Of a stretch of 17,544 bases of DNA, positions 6,874 to 15,204 are shown piece after piece. The stretch lies in assembly GCA_900767585.1 (NCBI GenBank), contig CAAFZP010000044.1, positions 1 to 17,544 on the forward strand, read 5' to 3'. Made by a program: the position numbers and the translations under genes. The notes beneath the pieces are model-generated. The model made no database searches, was not told the origin of the DNA, and saw only the letters and a program-made list of their open reading frames with translations. This stretch comes from Lachnospiraceae bacterium. GTDB taxonomy: Bacteria; Bacillota; Clostridia; Lachnospirales; Lachnospiraceae. The number at the start of each line of letters is the position of its first letter. Within the stretch, counting starts at the first letter, position 1.

Positions 6874-7881
6874 ATGAAGGGGTTATTTCGACATGTTTCA
6901 ACATGGCTTTTGCTGATCGGTATTGCGGTATCGTTTTTCGCCTTTTTCAATGCGGCGTCTATCTATCAGCAGGTGGAGAACGCGATCAGCGAAGCCAATG
7001 CTTACAATTACAAATACATGTACAGCGTGAGCCTCTGGGATGCACCAGACGGTGAACAGATTGTGGAACGATTGAAGACGCTGCCCGGAAATATTCTTGT
7101 GACAGGGGCGTATGTCTACTTGGATTCGATGGATCAGTATCAGGAGTGCGAGATCATCGTCAGCCAGAAAGAGCCATTGCCCTATCCGGTGAAGGTGATA
7201 GATGAAGCGGGTGAGGTGTACATCGGCAGGAACATGGAAGAACAATGTGAATCCGAGCAGGGGAAGATGTATATCACGATCGATGGGAACAAGCTTCTTG
7301 TGGCTGGAATAGTAGAAAGCGGGAAGACAGATGTCTTGAATTACAAGCTGCTGTTCCTGGAACATTCGGAGATGGCAGAGTCGTTGAAACAGGCGGATGC
7401 ATTTTCACTCGAATGTAGTTCCAGTCAGACAGATATGCAGGCGGAGCTTTCGGATTTCTGCCGGGAAATGCATGGCGAGTATCGCAGCATATCCGAGCGG
7501 TACATCGAGGTTGGAAGCCAGAATGCAGATGAGAAGTTCTATAACGCGATAGCTTTTTTTGCCATCGTGAATTGTGTGGTGATTTCGGAGTTCTGGATCC
7601 TGCGCAGGAAAAAGGAAGTGCTGATCCGAAAGATTTTCGGATATTCAGATCTGAAGTTATTCGCTCTTTTTTACAGACAGATGCTTTGCGTATCGTCGAT
7701 GGCTGTGGCGGGAGTCCTATTTACAGAGCTGCTAGTGGCGCATGTTACGAACGTATCTATCTCGATAGATGTACGGAAGTTGATTGTCTCTGTGTTGTTC
7801 GTGGTGCTTGCTTCATTCGTGCTGGTGCTGACACCGATATACAAAGCATCGAAGTTCACGATTGAAAAGGAGGCGGTCTGA
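6874..7881 (+). CDS. FtsX/MacB-type ABC permease, first half-size subunit
   Basis: About 335 residues with the four-helix FtsX layout. TM1 lies near the N-terminus (WLLLIGIAVSFFAFF), an extracellular domain of about 190 residues follows, then three helices (FFAIVNCVVISEFWIL; MLCVSSMAVAGVLFTELL; LIVSVLFVVLASFVLVL). RRKKEVLIRKIFGYSDLKLF after TM2 is the cytoplasmic coupling element typical of the family. It should pair with the next gene as a heterodimer served by the ATPase at 9067-9762, in the mechanotransmission style of MacB rather than as a channel; this is inferred from family knowledge. The start is uncertain: GTG 6862, ATG 6868 and ATG 6874 are all in frame. I prefer 6874 because the GGGGA at 6864-6868 can then act as its ribosome binding site. 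Confidence 0.85.
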   Translation: MKGLFRHVSTWLLLIGIAVSFFAFFNAASIYQQVENAISEANAYNYKYMYSVSLWDAPDGEQIVERLKTLPGNILVTGAYVYLDSMDQYQECEIIVSQKEPLPYPVKVIDEAGEVYIGRNMEEQCESEQGKMYITIDGNKLLVAGIVESGKTDVLNYKLLFLEHSEMAESLKQADAFSLECSSSQTDMQAELSDFCREMHGEYRSISERYIEVGSQNADEKFYNAIAFFAIVNCVVISEFWILRRKKEVLIRKIFGYSDLKLFALFYRQMLCVSSMAVAGVLFTELLVAHVTNVSISIDVRKLIVSVLFVVLASFVLVLTPIYKASKFTIEKEAV

Positions 7882-7882
7882 T

Positions 7883-9070
7883 ATGCGGATTCGGTTTCTG
7901 ATCCGGAAGGCAGCAGAATATGTCTTCCGGCGCAAAGGGAATTTCCTGCTTACGACACTGGTGATTGCAACGGCATTGTATATGCTGTGTGCTGTGTTCC
8001 AGATGTCAGCGAAATCCACCTATTATATCTATGAGACAGAGCATGTATTTACTGATACAGATTTCGCCAATGTGAATATTCTTATGACCGAACAGGGGAG
8101 CAACGGGTATGACGAGAAAGTTGGTCGGTTTCTTGACCGGTTGAAGGAGCAATATGGGGAACGTGCCGGAAAGTTTATGCTTCTGCCGGTGAATTACATA
8201 CAGGAAGGAACAGAAAAAAGAGCGGATACCTTGTATGTAGACGAGAATCTGTTTGATCTTTGCCGGGTATCATTTACGGAAGAGGAAACGCCTGCAGATG
8301 ATACGGATATGCTCTATGGCTATGTCTGTAAGGAGAAGCTGGGCGAGTTCCCGGTAGGTACGATACTGGAGAATGCAAATCTTGGAACGAAGACAAGGAT
8401 CGTCGGGTATTTTGAGAAAGGGGAGAAATGGGCAGAAAATCTGTTGTTTCATTCGAAGGATGCAGTTGTCTGTCTGGATGATTATATCGTCTCAGTTATG
8501 GATGATGCGTATTTCGAGTCAAGCCCGCTTTTTTATACGAATATCTATAATTCGGTCTATGTAAGAACCGCGCAGGGCGAGCCGATGGGGGATTTGAAAT
8601 TCGCGGTAAAGGCGCTGGCAAAGGAATGTGGCATAAAATGTTATGTGAATACGATGGAGGATCTGGTTGCAGCGCAAAGACAGGAAAATGCGGAGCTGTG
8701 GAAGGCAATCGGAATTATGCTCTGTTTTGCAATATTCGTAGCTATGCTGGGGGTTGGAACGGCGTTTTTGTCGGACGTATTTTGCTGGCAGAAGGAGCTT
8801 GCCATCATGCATGTCTGTGGCGTTTCCAGATTCGATCTTTTCTGGGTGATTGCATTTGAGAATCTGCTGAAAGCCGTATTGGGCGTCGGAGCAGCGTTCG
8901 GGTTATTTGCACACAGTCTCGATCAGGCGGATCGAATGATCTTCGTGCAGAGAGTTGTTCCGGGCGTACTGGTCGGTGTGGTAGTATTTATCATTTGCGC
9001 ATCCGGCATTGCATTCCGGGCGATCTGGCGGAAGAAGGTTATGACGATCATAGGGGAGGCGCGGTTATGA
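7883..9070 (+). CDS. FtsX/MacB-type ABC permease, second half-size subunit
   Basis: A 395-residue membrane protein built like its upstream neighbour. TM1 is about residues 22-45 (GNFLLTTLVIATALYMLCAVF), an extracellular domain of about 240 residues follows, and three C-terminal helices begin near IGIMLCFAIFVAMLGVGTAF. The coupling element FCWQKELAIMHVCGVSRFDLF corresponds to the RRKKEVLIRKIFGYS stretch of the first subunit. The start is set by AAAAGGAGG (7866-7873), 9 nt before the ATG at 7883 and 1 nt after the upstream stop; a reading frame extending to 7862 is not needed. The stop overlaps the ATPase start in an ATGA motif. The two permeases are similar in plan but clearly diverged in sequence, implying a heterodimer. 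Confidence 0.87.
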   Translation: MRIRFLIRKAAEYVFRRKGNFLLTTLVIATALYMLCAVFQMSAKSTYYIYETEHVFTDTDFANVNILMTEQGSNGYDEKVGRFLDRLKEQYGERAGKFMLLPVNYIQEGTEKRADTLYVDENLFDLCRVSFTEEETPADDTDMLYGYVCKEKLGEFPVGTILENANLGTKTRIVGYFEKGEKWAENLLFHSKDAVVCLDDYIVSVMDDAYFESSPLFYTNIYNSVYVRTAQGEPMGDLKFAVKALAKECGIKCYVNTMEDLVAAQRQENAELWKAIGIMLCFAIFVAMLGVGTAFLSDVFCWQKELAIMHVCGVSRFDLFWVIAFENLLKAVLGVGAAFGLFAHSLDQADRMIFVQRVVPGVLVGVVVFIICASGIAFRAIWRKKVMTIIGEARL

Positions 9071-9762
9071 TACGATTGGAGAATATAAATAAGCTCTACG
9101 AAGGAGATACCTATAAGATTCAGGCGTTACAGGATATCACGCTCACGATCGGGGAAGGCGAATTTGTGTCGATCATGGGGCGGAGCGGTTCCGGTAAGAC
9201 AACCCTTCTGAATATCATCGGATTTCTGGATACGGCGACAAGCGGTACGTTTCTGTTTGGTGGGAAGGATGTCTCACATATTTCCGGCAAAAATCTGTGG
9301 CGGTACCGGCGGGAGAATATCGGGTTTGTGTTTCAGAACTTTGCCCTGATCGATCATAATACGGTGCTGGAAAATGTGATCTTACCTTTACAGGCGATGA
9401 ACGTATCCAGAAGGGAAGCTGTGAAAAAAGCAGACTGTCTGTTAGACCGGATGGGGATCGCAGAGATGAAACACAAATATCCAAGCCAGATATCCGGCGG
9501 TCAGAAGCAGCGGGTTGCGATTGCACGGGCACTGGTCGCAGATCCGAAGATCATATTGGCAGATGAGCCGACCGGCGCGCTCGATGCGGGTACGGCAGAG
9601 GAAATCATGCAGATCTTTCAGGAGATACACGCACAGGGGAAGACGGTTGTGATTGTCACACACGATGACAAGATCGCGGCAAAGACCAACCGCCTGATAC
9701 GGTTAGAGAAAGGAACTATCGTGGAGGATAAACCGCTGGCAGGAGAAAGGGGAACGCTATGA
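9067..9762 (+). CDS. MacB/LolD-type ABC transporter ATPase
   Basis: A 231-residue ATPase of normal length. Motifs: Walker A GRSGSGKT (38-45), Q-loop Gln90 (FVFQNFALIDHNTVLENV, typical of the MacB/LolD/FtsE branch), signature ISGGQ (142-146), Walker B IILADE (162-167), D-loop GALD and switch His199 (IVTHDD). The ATG at 9067 overlaps the permease stop as ATGA and has AGGGGAGG at 9052-9059. It should energise the two upstream half-size permeases. A second ATGA overlap couples it to the following small gene. Confidence 0.94.
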   Translation: MIRLENINKLYEGDTYKIQALQDITLTIGEGEFVSIMGRSGSGKTTLLNIIGFLDTATSGTFLFGGKDVSHISGKNLWRYRRENIGFVFQNFALIDHNTVLENVILPLQAMNVSRREAVKKADCLLDRMGIAEMKHKYPSQISGGQKQRVAIARALVADPKIILADEPTGALDAGTAEEIMQIFQEIHAQGKTVVIVTHDDKIAAKTNRLIRLEKGTIVEDKPLAGERGTL

Positions 9763-10205
9763 AAAAGAAGATCATAATTGGACTGACCGTACTTTTATTG
9801 CTCGTTGCGGCAGGCATCTATCTGGCAGGAAAGGAAAGCTGGAAGGAAGAGATGGAGCTGTTTGGTCCACTTAACGTGATGCAGCAGGATGCGCAGCTAA
9901 CGACAAACGACGGGGATGCAGTCTATACGGTGTCAAGAAAAAAGGATATTCAGATATCAAATGAATTTCATATCTACAAGGGGACGGTATCGCTTACGAT
10001 TTATTTGAACGGAGATAAGATCTATCAAAAGGATATGCAGGAAGGCGATTATGTGTTTGATTTAGATCCGATGATGAATACGAAAGGCGATATCCGCGTC
10101 GTATATACGGCACCGGACGATGTCGATGGTTCTTATTCAATCAGCATAAAAACGCGGGTGCGCAGATGGAACCGGATATTGCATAATATTAAAAAGAATT
10201 TCTAA
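9759..10205 (+). CDS. Small membrane-anchored extracytoplasmic protein of unknown function
   Basis: A 148-residue protein. One N-terminal hydrophobic helix (about 4-23) is followed by an extracytoplasmic, mostly beta-rich domain with alternating polar/hydrophobic stretches (YTVSRKKDIQISNEFHIYKG, VSLTIYLNGDKIYQKDM, SYSISIKTRVRRW). The C-terminus is basic. There is no Cys after the helix, so it is not a lipoprotein, and it is far too short for a MacA-like adaptor. It is translationally coupled to the ATPase through ATGA, so it probably works with the transporter, for example as a substrate-capture, immunity or sensing accessory; that is inference. I do not recognise the family. Confidence 0.85.
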   Translation: MKKKIIIGLTVLLLLVAAGIYLAGKESWKEEMELFGPLNVMQQDAQLTTNDGDAVYTVSRKKDIQISNEFHIYKGTVSLTIYLNGDKIYQKDMQEGDYVFDLDPMMNTKGDIRVVYTAPDDVDGSYSISIKTRVRRWNRILHNIKKNF

Positions 10206-10224
10206 AATCTCTGATAAACATTAT

Positions 10225-10265
10225 CATATGAATAGCTTTTCATATGTAAGGGAACGTGCTATAAT
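10225..10265 (+). promoter_or_regulatory. Candidate promoter with operator-like inverted repeat before the second ABC operon
   Basis: A perfect TATAAT lies at 10260-10265, with TTTTCA (10237-10242) 17 bp upstream as a weak -35. The inverted repeat CATATGAA (10225-10232) and TTCATATG (10239-10246) overlaps this -35, so a repressor or activator could act here. The -10 overlaps the first bases of the hairpin at 10263-10304, which weakens certainty. Confidence 0.4.
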
Positions 10266-10304
10266 CAGCAATGGTTAGCGGATACTAACTGTTGCTGATT
10301 TTTT
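10263..10304 (+). terminator. Terminator-like hairpin between the two ABC export operons
   Basis: Arms 10263-10278 and 10285-10300 pair over 16 positions with two central mismatches (AATCAGCAA...GTTAG against its complement) around the loop CGGATA, followed by six Ts. It lies about 58 nt after the small-protein stop and should stop read-through from the upstream operon. RNA started at the adjacent candidate promoter would lack much of the left arm and escape termination. Confidence 0.7.
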
Positions 10305-10375
10305 GTGTAATAAATTGTATTTATACAGAATTTTATAGGATGTTATTACAATTAAGAAAAATGGAGGATAAATTT

Positions 10376-11095
10376 ATGAGTGGTACAGGGAAAAAGACCA
10401 TTGTTGAATTTCGGGATGTCGTAAAAACTTATGGAGAAGGAGAGGCATTGCAGTATGCCAACAACCATGTGAGTTTTACGATTGAGGAAGGCGAGTTTGT
10501 TGTCATCCTCGGTCAGTCCGGAGCCGGAAAGTCAACCGTATTGAATATGCTTGGCGGCATGGATCTGCCGACATCGGGGAAGGTTCTGATCGATGGCGAG
10601 GAAGTATCGGCGATGAACGATAAGCAATTGTCAGATTTCCGTGCACGCAAAATCGGATTTATCTTTCAGTTTTATAATCTGATCCCAAGCCTGACGGTAC
10701 GGGAGAATGTTGCTCTTACCAAAAGCATTGTGAAAGATGCTGCGGATCCGGACGAGATGCTTGCGGCGGTTGGTCTTGCCAATCATAAAGATAAGTTCCC
10801 ATCTCAGTTATCTGGTGGCGAACAGCAGCGTGTATCGATTGCACGTGCACTCTCCAAGAAGCCGCGCATCATCCTTGGCGATGAGCCGACCGGTGCGCTT
10901 GATTCTGAGACGGGTGTGATCGTGTTGTCACTCTTACAGAAGCAGAGCCGCGAGGGCAAGAATACTGTCATCTTAGTTACGCACAATGCGGATATCGCAC
11001 AGTGTGCAGACAAGGTCATCCGTATGAAGAACGGAAAGATCCGTGAAGTGATTACGAACGAACACCCACTTGCAGTTGAGGAGGTGGAGTGGTAA
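10376..11095 (+). CDS. MacB/LolD-type ABC transporter ATPase of the second system
   Basis: A 239-residue ATPase. Walker A GQSGAGKS (46-53), Q-loop Gln98 (FIFQFYNLIPSLTVRENV, a stretch diagnostic of the LolD/MacB branch), signature LSGGE (145-149), Walker B IILGDE (165-170), GALD loop and switch His203 (LVTHN). The start at 10376 has TGGAGG at 10362-10367, 8 nt upstream; the frame stays open back to 10292 but that part lies in the terminator T-run and has no ribosome binding site. The stop codon shares its final A with the permease start codon. It is related to, but clearly distinct from, the ATPase at 9067-9762. Confidence 0.95.
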   Translation: MSGTGKKTIVEFRDVVKTYGEGEALQYANNHVSFTIEEGEFVVILGQSGAGKSTVLNMLGGMDLPTSGKVLIDGEEVSAMNDKQLSDFRARKIGFIFQFYNLIPSLTVRENVALTKSIVKDAADPDEMLAAVGLANHKDKFPSQLSGGEQQRVSIARALSKKPRIILGDEPTGALDSETGVIVLSLLQKQSREGKNTVILVTHNADIAQCADKVIRMKNGKIREVITNEHPLAVEEVEW

Positions 11096-13572
11096 TGCTA
11101 TTTCGAAAGATGCTGCGTGAGTTCAAAGCGAACTTTGGACCATTCTTCTCTGTGTTTTTGCTCGCCGCCATTGCCATGATGCTCTTCATCACGATGGAGG
11201 GACATGTCGTATCCCAGAATGTGGCGCGAAGCAAATACCACGATGCATGTAATCTCTCTGATATCTGGATGTACGGCGAAGGCTTTACAAGTGACGATCT
11301 GAAAGCGGTAAGAAATCTGGATTTTGTGGAGCAGGCACAGCTGCGGATGCAGGTGACAGCGAGTGCGCCGAAGCAGGATGGCGCACAGGTCGATCTGTTC
11401 TTAATGAAAGAAAATGAAGTGAATACACCGTATCTGATCGAGGGTGAGGATTTTAACCCGGACGATACAGACGGTGTATGGATAGCAAATGCATTTGCGA
11501 AGAAACGCGATCTGCGTGTCGGCGATGCATTTACGATCGAATATAATGGTGTGACATTTACAAAGACGATCCGCGGTTTGGTCGAGTCTGTGGAATATGA
11601 GTTCCGGCAGGCGGACGGCGATGCAGATACCTATCTGGAGAACATCACGATGGCATATATGTCGTACGATGCATTTCCGGTTCGGGAGTATGTAACACAT
11701 CTGATCAAACAGGAGAAGATTACGGCGGCAGATATTAAGAAACACGCAGATACCTATCAGGCAGTGCTCGATAAGCTGGATGAATACGGTATGAGCGTGG
11801 ATGATCTGTCGCAGGATATGCTTCTGACACTGGTCGGGAAGATGAGTGATGAGAAGCTTACGAAGATGATGCCGTACACACAGATGGTGATCAAGACGAC
11901 CGACGGAAAGGCACTTGCACACGAGGACGAGATCGCCGATGCAATCAATCACAGATATTCAGCGATGATTGACCGGAAATCAGTACCGGGACTGGCGAGA
12001 CTTGACAGTGAGCTTGACCAGCACCAGACATTTTCGTATTCCTTTATGATTATCTTCGTTGGTATTGCAATTCTTGTTATTGCAACGTCCATGAAGCGTA
12101 TGGTTGACAAGCAGCGGACGGAGATTGGAACGATGAACGCCCTTGGTATGAAGAAAGAAAAGATTTTGTTCCATTATTTAAGCTTCAGCTTGTTCATCTC
12201 CCTGTTTGGTGTGATTGCCGGAATCCTTCTGGGTGTGTTCTGGTCATGCCCGTGGTTGATCCGCTTGTTTGCGGAATATTATATAGTACCGGGACTGCAT
12301 TCGATCTTCCACCCGATCTATCTGGTTGTCGGTGTGGCAATCGTAGCTGCCTGTGTGCTGGCAGATTTCCTAAGCTGCAAGAAGCTTCTGAAGATCCGTC
12401 CGGCAGAGGCACTTCGCCCGGCACCACCGAAGCAGGGCAAACGGTGCCTGTTCGAGAAGCTGCCATTCTGGAACAAGCTTTCGTTCCAGGCACAGTACAA
12501 TCTGCGCGATGTCTCACGCTCGAAGCTGCGTGCCTTCATGTCGATCATCGGAACTGCAGTCGGTATGCTTCTGATGTTATATGGCGTAGGCTGTAATGAG
12601 CTTGTACCACAGATGGAAGATATGATGTTTGGCAAATCAACCGTATCTGAATATCAGGTGAAATTATCAGCCGATGCGTCGCTCTCCGAGGTAAATGCGA
12701 TGCAGGAAGAACTTGGCGGAGAACTGGTGATGATCGATCAGATCGAAGTATCCAAGGTGCAGAATCCGACAACGGATGAGAAGAAGAAACAGACGATCAC
12801 CGTAATCGAGGGCAAAGGGCTGTACAATATTCTCGACCTTGACAACCATATCACATCGATCAAGCCGGGGACTGTCAGTGTCAGCCGCAAGCTTTCTGAG
12901 ACAATGAAGATTCATGTCGGTGACACGATCTACTGGCATCTGTACAGCAAAAATACATGGTATGAGGCAAAGGTTGGAGCAATCTATCGAAACTCTGATA
13001 CACAGGGAATCGCATTTTTGAAAGAGGACTTCGAGAAGACCGGAGCAGCTTATACACCGACCCTGCTTATGACAGACAACAAGCATGCCGAGAGTAAGAA
13101 GACACTTTCTTATGTCAGCGGCGTGAACAACCAGACGGAGATGAAGGAAGCGTATGAGAAGGGTATGGAGGTTATGAGTATCATGATCTTCGCCATGATC
13201 CTGTTCTCCGCTGTGCTGGTTGTAACGGTACTGTACAATTCCGGGTCACTATCATTTAATGAGCGTATCAAGGAATTTGCAACCTTGAAGGTACTTGGTG
13301 TGCAGTCCGCGAAGATCCGTGGCATGCTTTCGAGACAGAATTTCTGGCTGTCACTCATCGGAATCGTGCTGGGCGCACCGCTTGGAAACATGACATTAAA
13401 TGCGATGATGAACAGCAACGGAGAAAACTACGATTACATGCTCAAAGTTCCCGCCTTTGATTATGTATTAGCAGGCGTCTTCGTGTTGGTAATCTCCGTT
13501 CTTGTCAGCTTCCTGTTCGCAAAGCGGATCAAGAAGCTTGACATGATCGAAGTATTAAAAGGGGTAGAGTAA
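11095..13572 (+). CDS. Large two-domain FtsX-type ABC permease
   Basis: An 825-residue membrane protein with two FtsX modules, about eight helices in a 1+3+1+3 pattern. TM1 is FSVFLLAAIAMMLFITM, followed by an extracellular domain of about 275 residues, then three helices and a linker ending IRPAEALRP. The second module has TM5 (AFMSIIGTAVGMLLMLYGV), an extracellular domain of about 190 residues, three helices and the ending KLDMIEVLKGVE. Coupling elements are KQRTEIGTMNALGMKKEKI and NERIKEFATLKVLGVQSAKI. It works with the preceding ATPase. Family members export lipids, peptides or toxins or remodel the envelope; the substrate is not evident. The start is ATG 11095 in a TAATG junction with AGGAGGTGG at 11079-11087; a GTG at 11089 is in frame but too close to that site. 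Confidence 0.92.
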   Translation: MLFRKMLREFKANFGPFFSVFLLAAIAMMLFITMEGHVVSQNVARSKYHDACNLSDIWMYGEGFTSDDLKAVRNLDFVEQAQLRMQVTASAPKQDGAQVDLFLMKENEVNTPYLIEGEDFNPDDTDGVWIANAFAKKRDLRVGDAFTIEYNGVTFTKTIRGLVESVEYEFRQADGDADTYLENITMAYMSYDAFPVREYVTHLIKQEKITAADIKKHADTYQAVLDKLDEYGMSVDDLSQDMLLTLVGKMSDEKLTKMMPYTQMVIKTTDGKALAHEDEIADAINHRYSAMIDRKSVPGLARLDSELDQHQTFSYSFMIIFVGIAILVIATSMKRMVDKQRTEIGTMNALGMKKEKILFHYLSFSLFISLFGVIAGILLGVFWSCPWLIRLFAEYYIVPGLHSIFHPIYLVVGVAIVAACVLADFLSCKKLLKIRPAEALRPAPPKQGKRCLFEKLPFWNKLSFQAQYNLRDVSRSKLRAFMSIIGTAVGMLLMLYGVGCNELVPQMEDMMFGKSTVSEYQVKLSADASLSEVNAMQEELGGELVMIDQIEVSKVQNPTTDEKKKQTITVIEGKGLYNILDLDNHITSIKPGTVSVSRKLSETMKIHVGDTIYWHLYSKNTWYEAKVGAIYRNSDTQGIAFLKEDFEKTGAAYTPTLLMTDNKHAESKKTLSYVSGVNNQTEMKEAYEKGMEVMSIMIFAMILFSAVLVVTVLYNSGSLSFNERIKEFATLKVLGVQSAKIRGMLSRQNFWLSLIGIVLGAPLGNMTLNAMMNSNGENYDYMLKVPAFDYVLAGVFVLVISVLVSFLFAKRIKKLDMIEVLKGVE

Positions 13573-13577
13573 ATAAA

Positions 13578-15149
13578 TTATCCTCTGCCGAAAATCGTAT
13601 CCATATCCTGCTCCGGTGCAGTCAGTGGCTGGAGCTGGTAGGTATCGACCAAGAATTTGACGACTGTCTCGGACATGAATGCCGGCAGCGTCGGACCAAG
13701 ATACATATTTTTGACACCGAGCGAAAGCAGGGTGAGCAGGATGCAGACCGCTTTCTGTTCATACCACGATAAGACGAGGGTGAGTGGAAGCTCATTGATG
13801 CTGCACGAAAATGCATCTGCAAGCGCGAGGGCAACCTTGATAGCGCTGTAAGAATCGTTACACTGTCCCATGTCTAAGATACGAGGAATCCCATCGATCT
13901 CTCCAAGGTCGATATCGTTAAAACGATATTTCCCACAGGCGAGCGTCAGGACGAGGGAATCCATCGGTGTCTGCTTTACAAATTCTGTATAATAATTCCG
14001 CCCCGGATGGGCACCGTCACAGCCGCCGACAAGGAAGATGTGTTTGATCGCACCGTTCTTGATGGCGGCTATGATTTTGTCTGCGTGCGACAAGACCGCA
14101 CCGTGTGCGAAACCTGTCGTTACGATATGACCGCCGTTTATACCGCTCATGCTGTGGTCGTGTTCGTAGCCGCCCAAGCGTTTGGCGTGTGCAATCAATT
14201 CACTGAAATCCTTGTGCCCGTCTTTATCTCCGGTAATGTGCTTCATCCCTTCATAGCCAACAACGGATGTCGTGTAAATGCGGTCGGCGTAGCTTGGACG
14301 CGGCGGCATCAGACAGTTTGTTGTGAAAAGCACAGGGGCAGGGATATTCTCGAATTCCGTCTGCTGACTTTGCCAGCTTGTTCCGAAATTCCCGGCAAGA
14401 TGCTTATATTTTGCAAGCTCCGGGTAGCCATGTGCCGGAAGCATCTCACAGTGTGTGTAGACGTTGACACCGGTTCCTTCGGTCTGTGCAAGCAGCTCGG
14501 ACATGTCCTTTAGGTCGTGCCCGGAGACAACGATAAAGGGACCTTTCCGGATATCGGTATGCACACGCTTTGGTTCCGGAGTTCCGAACGATTCTGTGTT
14601 TGCTGTGTCGAGCAATTCCATACATTTGAAATTAACCTGTCCGAATTCCGTGATCAGGGCAATCCATTCTTCCACGGTGTGTTCCCGGTTGACCTCGCAT
14701 AATCCCTTGTAAAACCATCGATTGACGTCTGCGTTCTCATAGCCTAAGTTGCGGGCGTGATGCGCGTAGGCAGACATGCCCTTCAGTCCGAAGAGTAGCG
14801 TCGAACGAAGTGATACGATATCGTTTGCGCCATCCCACAGAGAGATAACCGGAGCGTGTGCGGAACCGATGCGTTCCCGCTCGGCGATGACACGGTGGAT
14901 AAAATCCCGGATTGCATCGTTATCAAAATTCACATTGGTAAGCGTTGTGAAAAGTCCGTCGATGATCAGACGGCAGGATTCCGGGGTGAAATTCTGCTCC
15001 TTCGTAGCTGCCTCGGCAAGCTGGATCAGCTCGCATACAAGCTCGTCCTGCAGGTTGGAGGTTTCCGGTTGTTTGCCGCAGACACCGGTTGTCACACAGG
15101 CTTTGTTGCCTGCGGTCTGCTGACATTGAAAACAAAACATTTCTGACAT
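13578..15149 (-). CDS. hcp: Hybrid-cluster protein (hydroxylamine/NO reductase family)
   Basis: A 523-residue cytoplasmic iron-sulfur protein. The N-terminal cluster motif is Cys6-X2-Cys9-X8-Cys18-X5-Cys24, the compact spacing of anaerobe-type HCPs with a [4Fe-4S] cluster. Candidate hybrid-cluster ligands lie in order: His211 (SGHDL), Glu235 (EMLPAHGYP), Cys279 (NCLMPP), Cys377 (GGCDG), Cys405 (ACGKY), Cys430 (GQCND) and Glu464 (YEQKA). They fit the Desulfovibrio HCP ligands with near-constant offsets, so the enzyme looks complete. The family reduces hydroxylamine or nitric oxide and defends against nitrosative stress. AAAGGAG (complement of 15157-15163) sits 7 nt before the ATG; a longer open frame upstream lacks support. 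There is no adjacent hcr-type reductase gene, so electrons must come from another donor. Confidence 0.96.
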   Translation of the reverse strand: MSEMFCFQCQQTAGNKACVTTGVCGKQPETSNLQDELVCELIQLAEAATKEQNFTPESCRLIIDGLFTTLTNVNFDNDAIRDFIHRVIAERERIGSAHAPVISLWDGANDIVSLRSTLLFGLKGMSAYAHHARNLGYENADVNRWFYKGLCEVNREHTVEEWIALITEFGQVNFKCMELLDTANTESFGTPEPKRVHTDIRKGPFIVVSGHDLKDMSELLAQTEGTGVNVYTHCEMLPAHGYPELAKYKHLAGNFGTSWQSQQTEFENIPAPVLFTTNCLMPPRPSYADRIYTTSVVGYEGMKHITGDKDGHKDFSELIAHAKRLGGYEHDHSMSGINGGHIVTTGFAHGAVLSHADKIIAAIKNGAIKHIFLVGGCDGAHPGRNYYTEFVKQTPMDSLVLTLACGKYRFNDIDLGEIDGIPRILDMGQCNDSYSAIKVALALADAFSCSINELPLTLVLSWYEQKAVCILLTLLSLGVKNMYLGPTLPAFMSETVVKFLVDTYQLQPLTAPEQDMDTIFGRG

Positions 15150-15204
15150 GATTGTACTCCTTTGAAAATAGATTCTTACGAAAGTATGAACCAAAATTTT
15201 CGGA

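Noticed and set aside
7862..7882. Earlier start of the second half-size permease inside the preceding gene
   Set aside because: AAAAGGAGG lies within this stretch and is spaced properly for the ATG at 7883; the added residues are translated from the ribosome binding site.
8995..9066. Extended N-terminus of the first MacB-type ATPase
   Set aside because: The family begins at MIRLENINKLY; AGGGGAGG and the ATGA overlap fix the start at 9067.
10292..10375. Open frame extending the second ATPase upstream
   Set aside because: It starts inside the terminator hairpin and T-run and has no ribosome binding site; TGGAGG marks the ATG at 10376.
9067..11095. The two MacB-type ATPases as a recent tandem duplication
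   Set aside because: They share family motifs but differ throughout (ISGGQ versus LSGGE, different inter-motif segments) and their permeases have different architectures.
14007..14513. 168-codon plus-strand open frame inside hcp
   Set aside because: It is antisense to the conserved HCP core, shows no family features and has no ribosome binding site; a by-product of codon bias.
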